7,713 bases of DNA from an uncultured beta proteobacterium (lineage in GTDB: Bacteria > Pseudomonadota > Gammaproteobacteria > Burkholderiales > Burkholderiaceae_C): positions 1-7,713 of the forward strand of contig CAJASG010000063.1 of the NCBI GenBank assembly GCA_903944555.1, given 5' to 3'. Each line of letters begins with the position of its first letter. Positions within the stretch are counted from its first letter, which is position 1. Of the stretch, positions 1 through 7,153 are shown piece by piece. The translations under genes and the position numbers were made by a program. A model generated the notes under the pieces. The model ran no database searches and was not told the origin of the DNA. It worked only from the letters and a program-made list of their open reading frames with translations.

Positions 1-866
1 AGGCTAGATCCGATATCAAACGTGCTGGATTTCACCCACCGCAGCAATTCCGATTGCTGCGCACCGTGCTGCAAAACCGTGAGCGACCGCGCCATGGCGC
101 CCACCTCATTGCGCAAATGCGTGTAGGGCACTGCGCTTTGGAGTTGCCCGGCCGCCAGCTCCTCAATACTCATGCGCAAGCGGTCCGTAGGCCTTCGTAA
201 AGACGCGCCCAGCAACAAGCCCAAACCGATTCCCGCAACGATCCCCAAAAAGAGAAAGAAAACGATCCAGTTTTGAATTTGGACGGCAAATGCCAGGGCA
301 TCCTGCGCAGCCTGCTTCGCTACTGCCTCTTGGTGACGCACCAGGCTACTCATCAGAGCATCCGTCGTCTCAAATACCCGCACGTTTTCCGGACTGACCA
401 AAAACCGGGCCACTGCAGTGCTTTGCATTCCCTCGTCGGCAGACAACAGGGTTATGACATGGTCCACATTGCGCAGGTACTGTGTGAGCACGTCCTGTAT
501 GTCCGCCAAGAGCTGTCGCCCCTCAGTACGGTTGAACAACGCTTCGCTCTCCCGCAGCTCGTGATTCATGATGCGCCGGGAAATATCCAGGTCGGCACGG
601 GCCGCCTCACGGTTCAATGCATCGGGAGCCAAAATCATTTGCCGCAGCGAACGGCCCATTTGCATCAAATGGATACTGGCTTCTTTGACATGCGATATGC
701 CTTGCAACTCTTGCGCATACATGCGCTGCACTTCCTGGCCCAACATACGGCTGCTGTAAATCGACTGTGCACCAATGGCCCCAACGATGGCCAACATGGC
801 GCCAAATCCAAGCGCCAGCTTGGTGGTGAGCCGCAGCCCCTCAAAATAGTTGGTGATCCGCTTCAT
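1..866 (-). CDS. Membrane signalling receptor with 4-helix-bundle sensor and HAMP domain, 3' part beyond window (probable hybrid histidine kinase)
   Basis: The N-terminal 288 residues are present; the frame stays open to the window edge. Residues 1-11 are cytoplasmic. TM1 is about 12-34, followed by a long, mostly helical extracytoplasmic region (about 35-195) of the 4HB_MCP type. TM2 is about 198-222, and a HAMP domain covers about 220-270, with the conserved Pro at 226 and the NEVG turn near 253-256. After HAMP the chain enters a segment beginning LLRWVKS. I associate this with HAMP-GAF-HisKA hybrid kinases of betaproteobacteria rather than chemoreceptors, but the effector domain lies outside the window, so a methyl-accepting chemotaxis protein or diguanylate cyclase remains possible. 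The start is the ATG at 866-864, preceded by AGGGAA at 877-872 and 12 nt after the upstream kinase stop, so it is probably co-transcribed. Sensor and HAMP architecture is well supported; the output type is inferred. Confidence 0.8.
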   Translation of the reverse strand, partial: MKRITNYFEGLRLTTKLALGFGAMLAIVGAIGAQSIYSSRMLGQEVQRMYAQELQGISHVKEASIHLMQMGRSLRQMILAPDALNREAARADLDISRRIMNHELRESEALFNRTEGRQLLADIQDVLTQYLRNVDHVITLLSADEGMQSTAVARFLVSPENVRVFETTDALMSSLVRHQEAVAKQAAQDALAFAVQIQNWIVFFLFLGIVAGIGLGLLLGASLRRPTDRLRMSIEELAAGQLQSAVPYTHLRNEVGAMARSLTVLQHGAQQSELLRWVKSSTFDIGSS

Positions 867-871
867 TGCTA

Positions 872-877
872 TTCCCT
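872..877 (-). promoter_or_regulatory. Ribosome binding site of the HAMP receptor gene
   Basis: AGGGAA lies 5 nt before the ATG at 866, inside the 12-nt gap after the histidine kinase stop codon. It is moderate in strength and supports this ATG as the start. Confidence 0.5.
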
Positions 878-878
878 A

Positions 879-2930
879 TCAGTTGTGCAAACACATGCTG
901 ACGCGGGTGCCAACACCCGCCTCGCTGCTGATAGCGAGCTCCCCACCATGCAAATCAACAATTTCTTTGACGATGCTCATCCCCAAGCCCGTGCCCGGTG
1001 TTTTGCCCGATGCGTCTGCACGGTAGAACCGCTCACACACCCGGCCACGCTGCTCCGCAGTCATGCCAATGCCTTGGTCGGTAATGTGGATCCACACCCG
1101 CGTCAAAGAAGTGGTGGCCTCGTTTGCGCTCACCGCCAACACAACCGGCCCACCAGCGGGTGAGTACTTGTAGGCGTTGGACAGCACGTTCAACAGGGCC
1201 TGGCGTAACTTGCCGCTATCGGCCATCACATAGACCGGCTCCGTTGGCAATACCAGGGCGGGGGATTCACGCCCTTGCGGCGGGATAAACGCCTTGACCA
1301 TGTCGGTGGTCAAATCCTGCAAACACACGCGGGTAAAGCGAAAGTCTTTACCCCGGCGGGCCTCAATGCGGGCCAGGTCCAGCAACTCGTCCAGTATCTT
1401 TGCCATGAGCCCGGACTGCTTGTGAATAATCCCCAACAGCTCCCGCTGTGTGACTGGGTCAAACGCCTGATCCAACAACACTTCGGAAAATCCGAGGATG
1501 CTGGCCATGGGGGTGCGCAACTCGTGCGCCGCAGTGGACAGGAATTCACTCTTCATGTGGTCCACCTCCGTCTCGTGGGTCACATCGCGGAAGTACAAAA
1601 TTTGCGACACCGAACTGGACTCACTGTTGCGCAAGCTGACTTTCAGCACGCGCTTTGTGTTGCCATTGACTTCCAAAATCTCACTGGCATCCGGCTTGTT
1701 GCCCGCGACCTTGGCGCGCAGCGCAGCCAGGTCTAACCAGGGCGTACCCGGCTCACTGCGCTGTGCCAACCATGCTGAAAACTCTTTCACGTCGAGCCCT
1801 TGCAGCTGCACCGGCATCGCAGACGTCATCTGAACAAAGGCCGGATTCACGTACTTGACACGGTACTCACTGTCAAACGACACAAACCCATCGGGACTAA
1901 GCGAGAAGATGGCGTCCAGCTGCGCATTGCGGTCTTGGATTTGTAAATCCGCCAGTTGCCGTGCCGCCCATTCACGTTGAATCGCTTGCAAGCGCCGCGT
2001 AAGAGCAAAGGCCAATGCCAAAAGCAACAAAGACAGCACACTGGCCTGCAACACCAAGGCCTGAGTGGCACTGCGCTGTTGGGCTAACAGATCGTTCATA
2101 TCAAGCCCCGTCACCACCGCCAACTGGTACTGCGGAACTTTGCGAAAGTAGTAAATTCGTTCCACCCCGTCCACCACCGAGCGTTGGATATAGGAGCCAT
2201 GAAACTCACCGCTAGCCATGCGCTCAAATATCTTGGAGCTTGCGGCAACGGTGCCAAATTCTTCCTTTGCCCCCACTTTGCGCGCCCGGGCAACACCGTC
2301 CAATCCGTACAGGGCCGAGAGACCCTGTGTGCCCAGATTGAGTTCGTTGTAAAACCGCGTGAAATAGCCGGGATCAATCGACACCACTACCACCCCGGCA
2401 AAGTCGCCATTGGGCCGGTTGATGCGCCGGGTTAACTGAATCGACCACTTGCCACTGGCACGCCCGAGCACGGGTTTCGAGATAAAGAGTCCAACGCCAT
2501 CGTTGCTCTGGTGCACTTTGAAGTGTTCCCGGTCTGACAGGTCAAGCCCACTTTTCATGGGTAAATTTGCGAGGACATAAATGCCCTTGGCATCTATGAC
2601 ACCGACTTGGTTAAATATCTCTGAATCAATCACCCCGCTTGCCGTCAATTGCACCAAATCCAGGCGATCGCCGATCTCCAGATAGCGCGACTGCACAAAG
2701 CGGATCACCTGGTCTGCACTGCGCAGGGTGCGGTTGACATGCTCCTGGCTCAGGCGCGTCAGGTTGGACAGGTCACGTTCGGCTGAGGCGAGCTCCTGCG
2801 CCCGACTTTGCGTGACCCGCGTTTGAACGTGAAACCAGGTCGCCACCAGCAACACACAGGTCACCAACCAGACCAATACCACCGTGTGAAGATGCTGCCT
2901 GCTTTTGTGCTTTAGGTCGTCGGCCATCAT
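879..2930 (-). CDS. Membrane-bound Cache-PAS sensor histidine kinase
   Basis: A 683-residue sensor kinase that should autophosphorylate on His and pass the phosphate to a response regulator. TM1 is about residues 16-34, and a periplasmic double-Cache (PDC)-like ligand-binding domain covers about 40-280. TM2 is about 289-311, followed by a short helical linker and a PAS domain (about 330-450). The HisKA H-box is AAHELRTP with phosphoacceptor His469. The HATPase_c domain has the N-box (Asn585 in NVLSNAYKYS), G1 box DQGIGM (618-623), F-box around ERFYRAD (633-639) and G2 box GTGLGM (646-651). All catalytic boxes are intact and there is no fused receiver, so it needs a separate partner; the stand-alone receiver at 7512-7150 is the obvious candidate by neighbourhood. 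Two consecutive ATGs (2930 and 2927) could start it: the first forms an ATGA overlap with the GGDEF gene, while the second has better spacing (8 nt) from AAGGA. The ligand is unknown. Confidence 0.93.
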   Translation of the reverse strand: MMADDLKHKSRQHLHTVVLVWLVTCVLLVATWFHVQTRVTQSRAQELASAERDLSNLTRLSQEHVNRTLRSADQVIRFVQSRYLEIGDRLDLVQLTASGVIDSEIFNQVGVIDAKGIYVLANLPMKSGLDLSDREHFKVHQSNDGVGLFISKPVLGRASGKWSIQLTRRINRPNGDFAGVVVVSIDPGYFTRFYNELNLGTQGLSALYGLDGVARARKVGAKEEFGTVAASSKIFERMASGEFHGSYIQRSVVDGVERIYYFRKVPQYQLAVVTGLDMNDLLAQQRSATQALVLQASVLSLLLLALAFALTRRLQAIQREWAARQLADLQIQDRNAQLDAIFSLSPDGFVSFDSEYRVKYVNPAFVQMTSAMPVQLQGLDVKEFSAWLAQRSEPGTPWLDLAALRAKVAGNKPDASEILEVNGNTKRVLKVSLRNSESSSVSQILYFRDVTHETEVDHMKSEFLSTAAHELRTPMASILGFSEVLLDQAFDPVTQRELLGIIHKQSGLMAKILDELLDLARIEARRGKDFRFTRVCLQDLTTDMVKAFIPPQGRESPALVLPTEPVYVMADSGKLRQALLNVLSNAYKYSPAGGPVVLAVSANEATTSLTRVWIHITDQGIGMTAEQRGRVCERFYRADASGKTPGTGLGMSIVKEIVDLHGGELAISSEAGVGTRVSMCLHN

Positions 2931-4369
2931 CGCGTTCCTTGGGTTTGCGGAGTTCGCGCCGCGTCGTCATCAACATCCGCTTGATAAAAGCAAAACAACA
3001 CACCGGTCCGCTTGGCTCGGAACATGGCAGCGTCTGCATGCTTTAGCAACGTGGCCGCGTCTGGGCCGTCCGACGGATAGCGTGCGCTGCCAACACTGGC
3101 ACCAATGCGCAAGGTATGGTCACCCGCCTGAATGGGATCACTCAGTGCATTCAGAATGGCAGCTATCACCTGGGTGATCACCTCTGTCGAATCGACCCTT
3201 TGCAGCAGCACCACAAATTCGTCACCTCCGACCCGTGCCACGGTATCACCCCGCCGCACCGATGCCTGCAGGCGCACCCCCACTTCACGCAAGACCAGGT
3301 CGCCAATGTCGTGCCCCAATTCATCGTTAATGGGTTTAAAGCGGTTCAGATCCAAATACAAAATGCACAAGCCTGGCATAGCTTGCGTGTTGTCCACCAC
3401 TGCTATGGCTTTGGCCAGCCGATCCTTCAACAAACGCCGGTTGGGCAAACCCGTTAATGGGTCGTGAAAAGCCAGCTTGGCAAGGGAGTCCGCAGCCGTG
3501 CTTTGTTGGGTCATATCGACAAAGGCCGCCACATAGCCCAAGGTATTGCGGTCCGAATTTTTTACCGCTGTAACGCTTAACCACTCCAAATATATTTGTC
3601 CATTTTTCCGGCGGTTGAATATCTCGCCGGACCAATGCCCTTGATCGCCCAGATGGGCCCAAAACTTTTCATAAAAATCCGGCGGGTTATGGCCCGCCGC
3701 CAGTATGCGGGGGCTTTCCCCCACGGCATCCAGCGCACTGAATCCGGTGATATTGGTAAACCCGGAATTAACAGCGCGAATCATCCCGTCTGCGCCCACC
3801 AGCATCATCGCGTCGTCGCCGTCGCCGTCGCCTTCGCCCTGCATAAGGATGTCGATTTGAACGTCCTCAACACGGGAATTGCCACTTTTTTCCGCCTGCA
3901 GCAGCCAATAGAGCTCTTTCTGTTCAGGCCCTTTGACTTGCATGATCATCGCGTCGAAGGTCTGCTGCACTGCTATTGCCCTAGTGCCAGCAAAAATCAT
4001 TTTGGTCTGCTGAATGGCCTGCGATGCGGAGCTTTCTGCCAGCACACCCAGCAACTCCTTCAGCCCAAACCACTGCGCATCGGGCAGCAGTTGCCCAATG
4101 GGCAACCCCTGCAATTCACGCCCCGGCAAACCTAAAGTCTTGCAAGCAGCAGGGCTTGCGTAGCTAATTGCGCCTTGGTCATTGGTCACCAGGTAGATGG
4201 CGGTGGGTTGCAACACCATGTCCAGCAGCAAATCAGTGCTGCGATTGCCATGTCGCATGAACTGCATCACCAACTGGTATTGCTGTTGCAACTTGGTGTG
4301 CTGCACCATCAACTCCTGCAGGTCTTGCGCGTACCGCAATAACTGGAGACTTTGCTCATCGTTATTCAT
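2927..4369 (-). CDS. PAS-PAS-GGDEF diguanylate cyclase, catalytically intact (third paralogue)
   Basis: A 480-residue soluble protein predicted to condense two GTP into c-di-GMP. An N-terminal helix (about 1-45) carries RYAQDLQELM at 12-21. PAS-like domain 1 is about 46-160, PAS domain 2 about 185-290 (with the ITGF...FNRRKNGQIY signature), and GGDEF about 295-462. The GGDEF domain starts with FHDPLTGLPNRR. It keeps the metal and substrate residues Asp340, Lys345, Asn348, His353 and Asp357 at the same spacing as PleD Asp327/Lys332/Asn335/His340/Asp344. The signature GGDEF is at 381-385, and RxxD (372-375) sits five residues before it, so product inhibition is expected. The C-terminal YPxDG and ADAAM..AK motifs are present. 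There is no membrane segment and no EAL domain. The linker before PAS2 contains a Gly-Asp run encoded by a hexanucleotide repeat. The start ATG at 4369 overlaps the previous stop (ATGA) and is preceded by GGAGG. It is the only one of the three tandem paralogues with a complete active site. Confidence 0.94.
   Translation of the reverse strand: MNNDEQSLQLLRYAQDLQELMVQHTKLQQQYQLVMQFMRHGNRSTDLLLDMVLQPTAIYLVTNDQGAISYASPAACKTLGLPGRELQGLPIGQLLPDAQWFGLKELLGVLAESSASQAIQQTKMIFAGTRAIAVQQTFDAMIMQVKGPEQKELYWLLQAEKSGNSRVEDVQIDILMQGEGDGDGDDAMMLVGADGMIRAVNSGFTNITGFSALDAVGESPRILAAGHNPPDFYEKFWAHLGDQGHWSGEIFNRRKNGQIYLEWLSVTAVKNSDRNTLGYVAAFVDMTQQSTAADSLAKLAFHDPLTGLPNRRLLKDRLAKAIAVVDNTQAMPGLCILYLDLNRFKPINDELGHDIGDLVLREVGVRLQASVRRGDTVARVGGDEFVVLLQRVDSTEVITQVIAAILNALSDPIQAGDHTLRIGASVGSARYPSDGPDAATLLKHADAAMFRAKRTGVLFCFYQADVDDDAARTPQTQGTR
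2936..2940 (-). promoter_or_regulatory. Ribosome binding site of the histidine kinase gene
   Basis: AAGGA lies 5 nt before the ATG at 2930 and 8 nt before the adjacent ATG at 2927. It lies inside the end of the preceding GGDEF gene. The spacing slightly favours the second ATG; the difference is a single Met. Confidence 0.55.
3815..3838 (+). repeat. Hexanucleotide microsatellite GTCGCC (3 perfect copies plus TTCGCC)
   Basis: GTCGCC occurs three times in a row at 3815-3832, followed by the one-mismatch unit TTCGCC at 3833-3838. On the coding (minus) strand it encodes the Gly-Glu/Gly-Asp run at about residues 178-185 of the active GGDEF protein, in the linker between its two PAS domains. The unit is a multiple of three, so gain or loss of copies changes linker length without a frameshift. 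Confidence 0.8.
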
Positions 4370-5763
4370 ACACCTCCCTCACGCACCACACCCGTTTCAT
4401 AAAAACAAAAATCGGTGTTGAAGCGTTTTGCACCATACATGGCAGCGTCAGCGTGTTTAAGCAGGGTAAGCATGTCGCTCCCGTCTTGCGGGTAACGCGC
4501 ACAACCCATATTAGATTTAACAGTTATCTGGTGCTGGTTAATCAGGAACGGTGCCGCCAACTTACTCAAAGTGGTGCTGGCGATGGCTTCAATTTCGCTT
4601 TCAGTTTCTGCGCCCCGCAGTAGAAGCACGAACTCTTCCCCGCTCAGCTGGGCGACACTCAGGCCAGACCGCTCCAGCCCCGATAGCCGATCGCCCAACT
4701 CCCTACGCACCAAATCCCCGATCGCGTAACCAAACTCCTCACTGATCGACTTCAAACCGTCCACGCCCAGAAAGATGACACACAAACCCGTTTTATCCTT
4801 GCGTGCATCCGTCAAGTGTTGCTCAAGCTGACTCTCAAACAAACGGCGATTGGCCAGACCTGTCAGCGGGTCGTGGTAGGCCAGTTGCACCATCTTCTTG
4901 CTGTTGCTGTCACGCACCGATAAATCTGCATGGGCTGCGACGTAAGACACTACTTTGCCCTGCGCATCTTCAACCATTTTTACGGACTGCCAACTCAGGA
5001 AAATTTGCCCATTTCTGCGTCGATTGAACAGTTGGCCATTCCAACAACCAGCCTCCAGCAGTTCCAGCCAGAAGTTTTGAAAAAATGTGTTGTCGTGCCG
5101 ATTGGATCCGAACAGTCGTGGGTTCTCACCCAATAAATCCGCAGCGCGATAACCAATGATGGATGAAAATGCCGCGCTAACTGCAACAATGCTGCCCAAA
5201 GGGTCTGTCACCAAGATGCCCACATCCCCTTGCGTTGCAGAGAAGAAAGCTTTTTGAGAATCCAAAGCGTTTGTACCGGGGGCAGCCACCTGCAGCACCC
5301 AATAGATCAATGTGCTCCCGTTTTTATGGACTTGCATGGCCAACACATCAAAATCGTGCGTGCGACCGTTGGGTGTCGGACTGCACAGCTCCAATCTGCG
5401 TTGCTCAATCCCACCGAGTCGGATCGCCTTCTCGAATTTCGCAAAGACCGATCGCAGACCTTCGACGTGCGCTGGCGCAACCAGTCGGTCGATATATTGT
5501 CCGCACAGGTCGGCCCCATTAAAGTCAAAAGTTTCCTGCAACCCAGGACTCACTTGGGTAATGGTGCCTTGCACATCGGTCACCAGGAACAGCGTAGAAT
5601 TTTTGATCAGAGTCCGGGACAACACGTCCGTCTCAGGCACACTGCGCCCTACCGACTCCAGCACCATCTGGTAGCGCTGCTGCAACTGGCTTTGCTGTTC
5701 CATCAACTCCTGCAAGTCTTGGGCGTAGCGATACAACTGGTGCTGAAGGGCGTCGGTATTCAT
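4366..5763 (-). CDS. PAS-PAS protein with degenerate GGDEF domain (SGEEF), probable pseudoenzyme (second paralogue)
   Basis: A 465-residue soluble paralogue of its two neighbours. The N-terminal helix has RYAQDLQELM at 12-21; PAS-like domain 1 is about 45-160, PAS domain 2 about 175-283 (FNRRRNGQIF signature), GGDEF-like about 288-457. The fold markers YHDPLTGLANRR, YPQDG and ADAAMYGAK remain, but the active site is altered. The signature is SGEEF (374-378), Gly333 replaces the metal-binding Asp, Ser341 the substrate-contacting Asn and Tyr346 the His; Lys338 and Asp350 remain. The inhibitory RxxD is lost (RSGL). Cyclase activity is therefore unlikely. The frame extends upstream to an ATG at 5811, but the ATG at 5763 is preferred. 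It lies 1 nt after the previous stop, and from it the protein aligns at the N-terminus with the third paralogue (MNTD... versus MNND...). Starting at 5811 would give a 46-nt overlap and an extra 16 unrelated residues. A role as heterodimer partner or PAS-based sensor scaffold is inferred. Confidence 0.9.
   Translation of the reverse strand: MNTDALQHQLYRYAQDLQELMEQQSQLQQRYQMVLESVGRSVPETDVLSRTLIKNSTLFLVTDVQGTITQVSPGLQETFDFNGADLCGQYIDRLVAPAHVEGLRSVFAKFEKAIRLGGIEQRRLELCSPTPNGRTHDFDVLAMQVHKNGSTLIYWVLQVAAPGTNALDSQKAFFSATQGDVGILVTDPLGSIVAVSAAFSSIIGYRAADLLGENPRLFGSNRHDNTFFQNFWLELLEAGCWNGQLFNRRRNGQIFLSWQSVKMVEDAQGKVVSYVAAHADLSVRDSNSKKMVQLAYHDPLTGLANRRLFESQLEQHLTDARKDKTGLCVIFLGVDGLKSISEEFGYAIGDLVRRELGDRLSGLERSGLSVAQLSGEEFVLLLRGAETESEIEAIASTTLSKLAAPFLINQHQITVKSNMGCARYPQDGSDMLTLLKHADAAMYGAKRFNTDFCFYETGVVREGGV
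4373..4377 (-). promoter_or_regulatory. Ribosome binding site of the third PAS-PAS-GGDEF gene
   Basis: The purine-rich stretch AGGGAGG, with core GGAGG at 4377-4373, ends 3 nt before the ATG at 4369. It also encodes the last residues (REGGV) of the preceding protein. It is the best Shine-Dalgarno match at any internal start, although tightly spaced. It suggests efficient initiation of the catalytically intact paralogue. Confidence 0.6.
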
Positions 5764-5764
5764 A

Positions 5765-7153
5765 TCATGCGGTCTTCCAGAAGCAATAGCGCTTGGCCAG
5801 CCGCTTGGCACTTACCATGGCGGATTCTGAACGGGCCAATAAAGTGGTCTTGTCGTCCCCGTCCTTGGGATAAAGTGCTGCGCCCACGCTGAGCTTGGCA
5901 TAGTGCGCTTGCATTTCCACCTGAATGGGGGCGTCCAGCGAGTACAGCAAAAAGCTGATGATGCTGGCCACGGTTTCCTCATTGTCAACATTGGGCAGCA
6001 AAACCACAAACTCATCGATCCCCACACGAGCCACAATATCGCCAGGCCGAACGGCAGACTGCACGCGTCGCCCGACCTCCTGCAGCGCCGCATCGTTCAC
6101 CCCATGCCCCAAGTCGCCGCTGATGAACAACACGCCAAATTCGGTGCCCTTGCGTTTGGCTTCGGCGATCGCTTGAGCCATGTGATTTTCCAGCAAACGT
6201 CGATTTGGCAGGCCCGTAAGCGGGTCGTGAAACGCCAAATCGGAGATTTCATGGGAGTCATCTTCATGGTGTGACAGATCGGAAAAGACGGCTAAATAGG
6301 ACACCGTTTCACCATCTGCGTTTTGCACCTGCTTGATGGTCGCCCACTCAAAATACACTTGACCACTCTTGCGGCGGTTGAACAGCTCGCCGTTCCAACA
6401 CCCGAGCTCCTTGAGCTGTTTCCAGAATGCTTTGTAAAAATCCGGTTCCTGCAAGCCCGAACTGAGGATCCGAGGATTTTTGCCAACTGCTTCTGCGCTG
6501 CTGTATCCAGTGATGGCACTGAACGCAGCATTCACGGCACAAATTAAGCCGGACGGATCGGTCATCAGCATCCCCTGCGTGCCTGGACCAAACAGTGGAA
6601 ACGCCTTCAGAATTTCAAGCTGGGCCCCTGCACTGTGTTTGATCGGATTCATGAGCCAATGAATTTCAGCCCGAACCCCACTGCCGCCCTTGATGACAAG
6701 CGCGTCATAGCCCACAGTGCCGTGATGCTCGCCCGCCCCAATCAGCAGCAAGCGCCGCTGCAGGACTGCGGAATTGCCGTCCTGGCGCTCCAGCGCCCCC
6801 AAGATTTGCCGCACACCGGCGCGCTGGTCGATGGGCATCAGCGTGTCAATGGCGCGCCAGTTCAGGTCAGCGCCATAGAGCCCAAGCGCCTTTTCCATGT
6901 CCGGACTGGCGTGCAATACTTCGCCCTCGGGATTGGTCACCAGGTACAGCTTGACTTGCTGCAACAGGGTGTTGAGCAGCAGATCATCGCCAGGATCACC
7001 ACGCCCCATGAAATGCAGCAGTTTTTGGTGGCGCTGCAGCAATTTGCTCTGCTGGGACAAAACCTCCTGCAGGTCCTGCGCATACCGAAAAAGCTGGCGT
7101 TGCAGCAGCTCCAATGTCAAATCCATTGGCGCCAATGGGGCGCTAACAGTCAT
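5765..7153 (-). CDS. PAS-PAS protein with degenerate GGDEF domain (GIDEF) that keeps the RxxD c-di-GMP site (first paralogue)
   Basis: A 462-residue soluble paralogue. The N-terminal helix has RYAQDLQEVL at 23-32; PAS-like domain 1 is about 58-170, PAS domain 2 about 185-295 (ITGYSSAEAVGKNPRIL, then FNRRKSGQVYFEW), GGDEF-like about 302-460. The fold entry FHDPLTGLPNRR is intact. About 8 residues present in the third paralogue are missing in the substrate/metal loop (near 343-350), which removes the Asp, Lys and Asn needed for GTP and metal. The signature is GIDEF (378-382), and the usual ADxAMY helix has become SESAMV. In contrast, RPGD (369-372) keeps RxxD five residues before GIDEF, so binding of c-di-GMP is plausible and synthesis is not. 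The start ATG at 7153 forms an ATGA overlap with the receiver stop. An in-frame ATG at 7174 lies further inside the receiver gene, and one at 7126 (MDLTLELL) is closer to the paralogues' N-terminus. No catalysis is predicted. Confidence 0.9.
   Translation of the reverse strand: MTVSAPLAPMDLTLELLQRQLFRYAQDLQEVLSQQSKLLQRHQKLLHFMGRGDPGDDLLLNTLLQQVKLYLVTNPEGEVLHASPDMEKALGLYGADLNWRAIDTLMPIDQRAGVRQILGALERQDGNSAVLQRRLLLIGAGEHHGTVGYDALVIKGGSGVRAEIHWLMNPIKHSAGAQLEILKAFPLFGPGTQGMLMTDPSGLICAVNAAFSAITGYSSAEAVGKNPRILSSGLQEPDFYKAFWKQLKELGCWNGELFNRRKSGQVYFEWATIKQVQNADGETVSYLAVFSDLSHHEDDSHEISDLAFHDPLTGLPNRRLLENHMAQAIAEAKRKGTEFGVLFISGDLGHGVNDAALQEVGRRVQSAVRPGDIVARVGIDEFVVLLPNVDNEETVASIISFLLYSLDAPIQVEMQAHYAKLSVGAALYPKDGDDKTTLLARSESAMVSAKRLAKRYCFWKTA
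7123..7138. repeat. Perfect 16-bp palindrome at the start of the first GGDEF paralogue
   Basis: CCATTGGCGCCAATGG is a perfect inverted repeat beginning 12 nt downstream of the ATG at 7153-7151. It contains the alternative ATG (7126-7124) of the same gene. As RNA it could fold into a 6-bp stem with a GCGC loop, which would mask that internal ATG. As DNA it could be a dimeric binding site. No function is established, and it may be chance. Confidence 0.5.

Noticed and set aside
1..866. Reading the left-edge gene as a chemoreceptor (MCP)
   Set aside because: The sensor and HAMP parts fit an MCP, but the segment right after HAMP (LLRWVKS) does not look like the methylation-helix coiled coil. The output domain is outside the window, so I did not call it a chemoreceptor.
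273..1163. 296-residue open frame on the plus strand
   Set aside because: It lies antisense across the end of the histidine kinase and the start of the HAMP receptor, spans their junction, and its translation is rich in His, Gln and Arg with no recognisable domain. It is a shadow of the real minus-strand genes.
5761..5811. Upstream start (ATG at 5811) for the second GGDEF paralogue
   Set aside because: It adds 16 residues with no counterpart in the third paralogue and creates a 46-nt overlap. The ATG at 5763, 1 nt after the previous stop, gives an aligned N-terminus.
5230..5892. 220-residue open frame on the plus strand
   Set aside because: Antisense to the second GGDEF paralogue and crossing into the first; His/Gln/Leu-rich low-information translation. 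Its starting region gives no sign of an independent gene.
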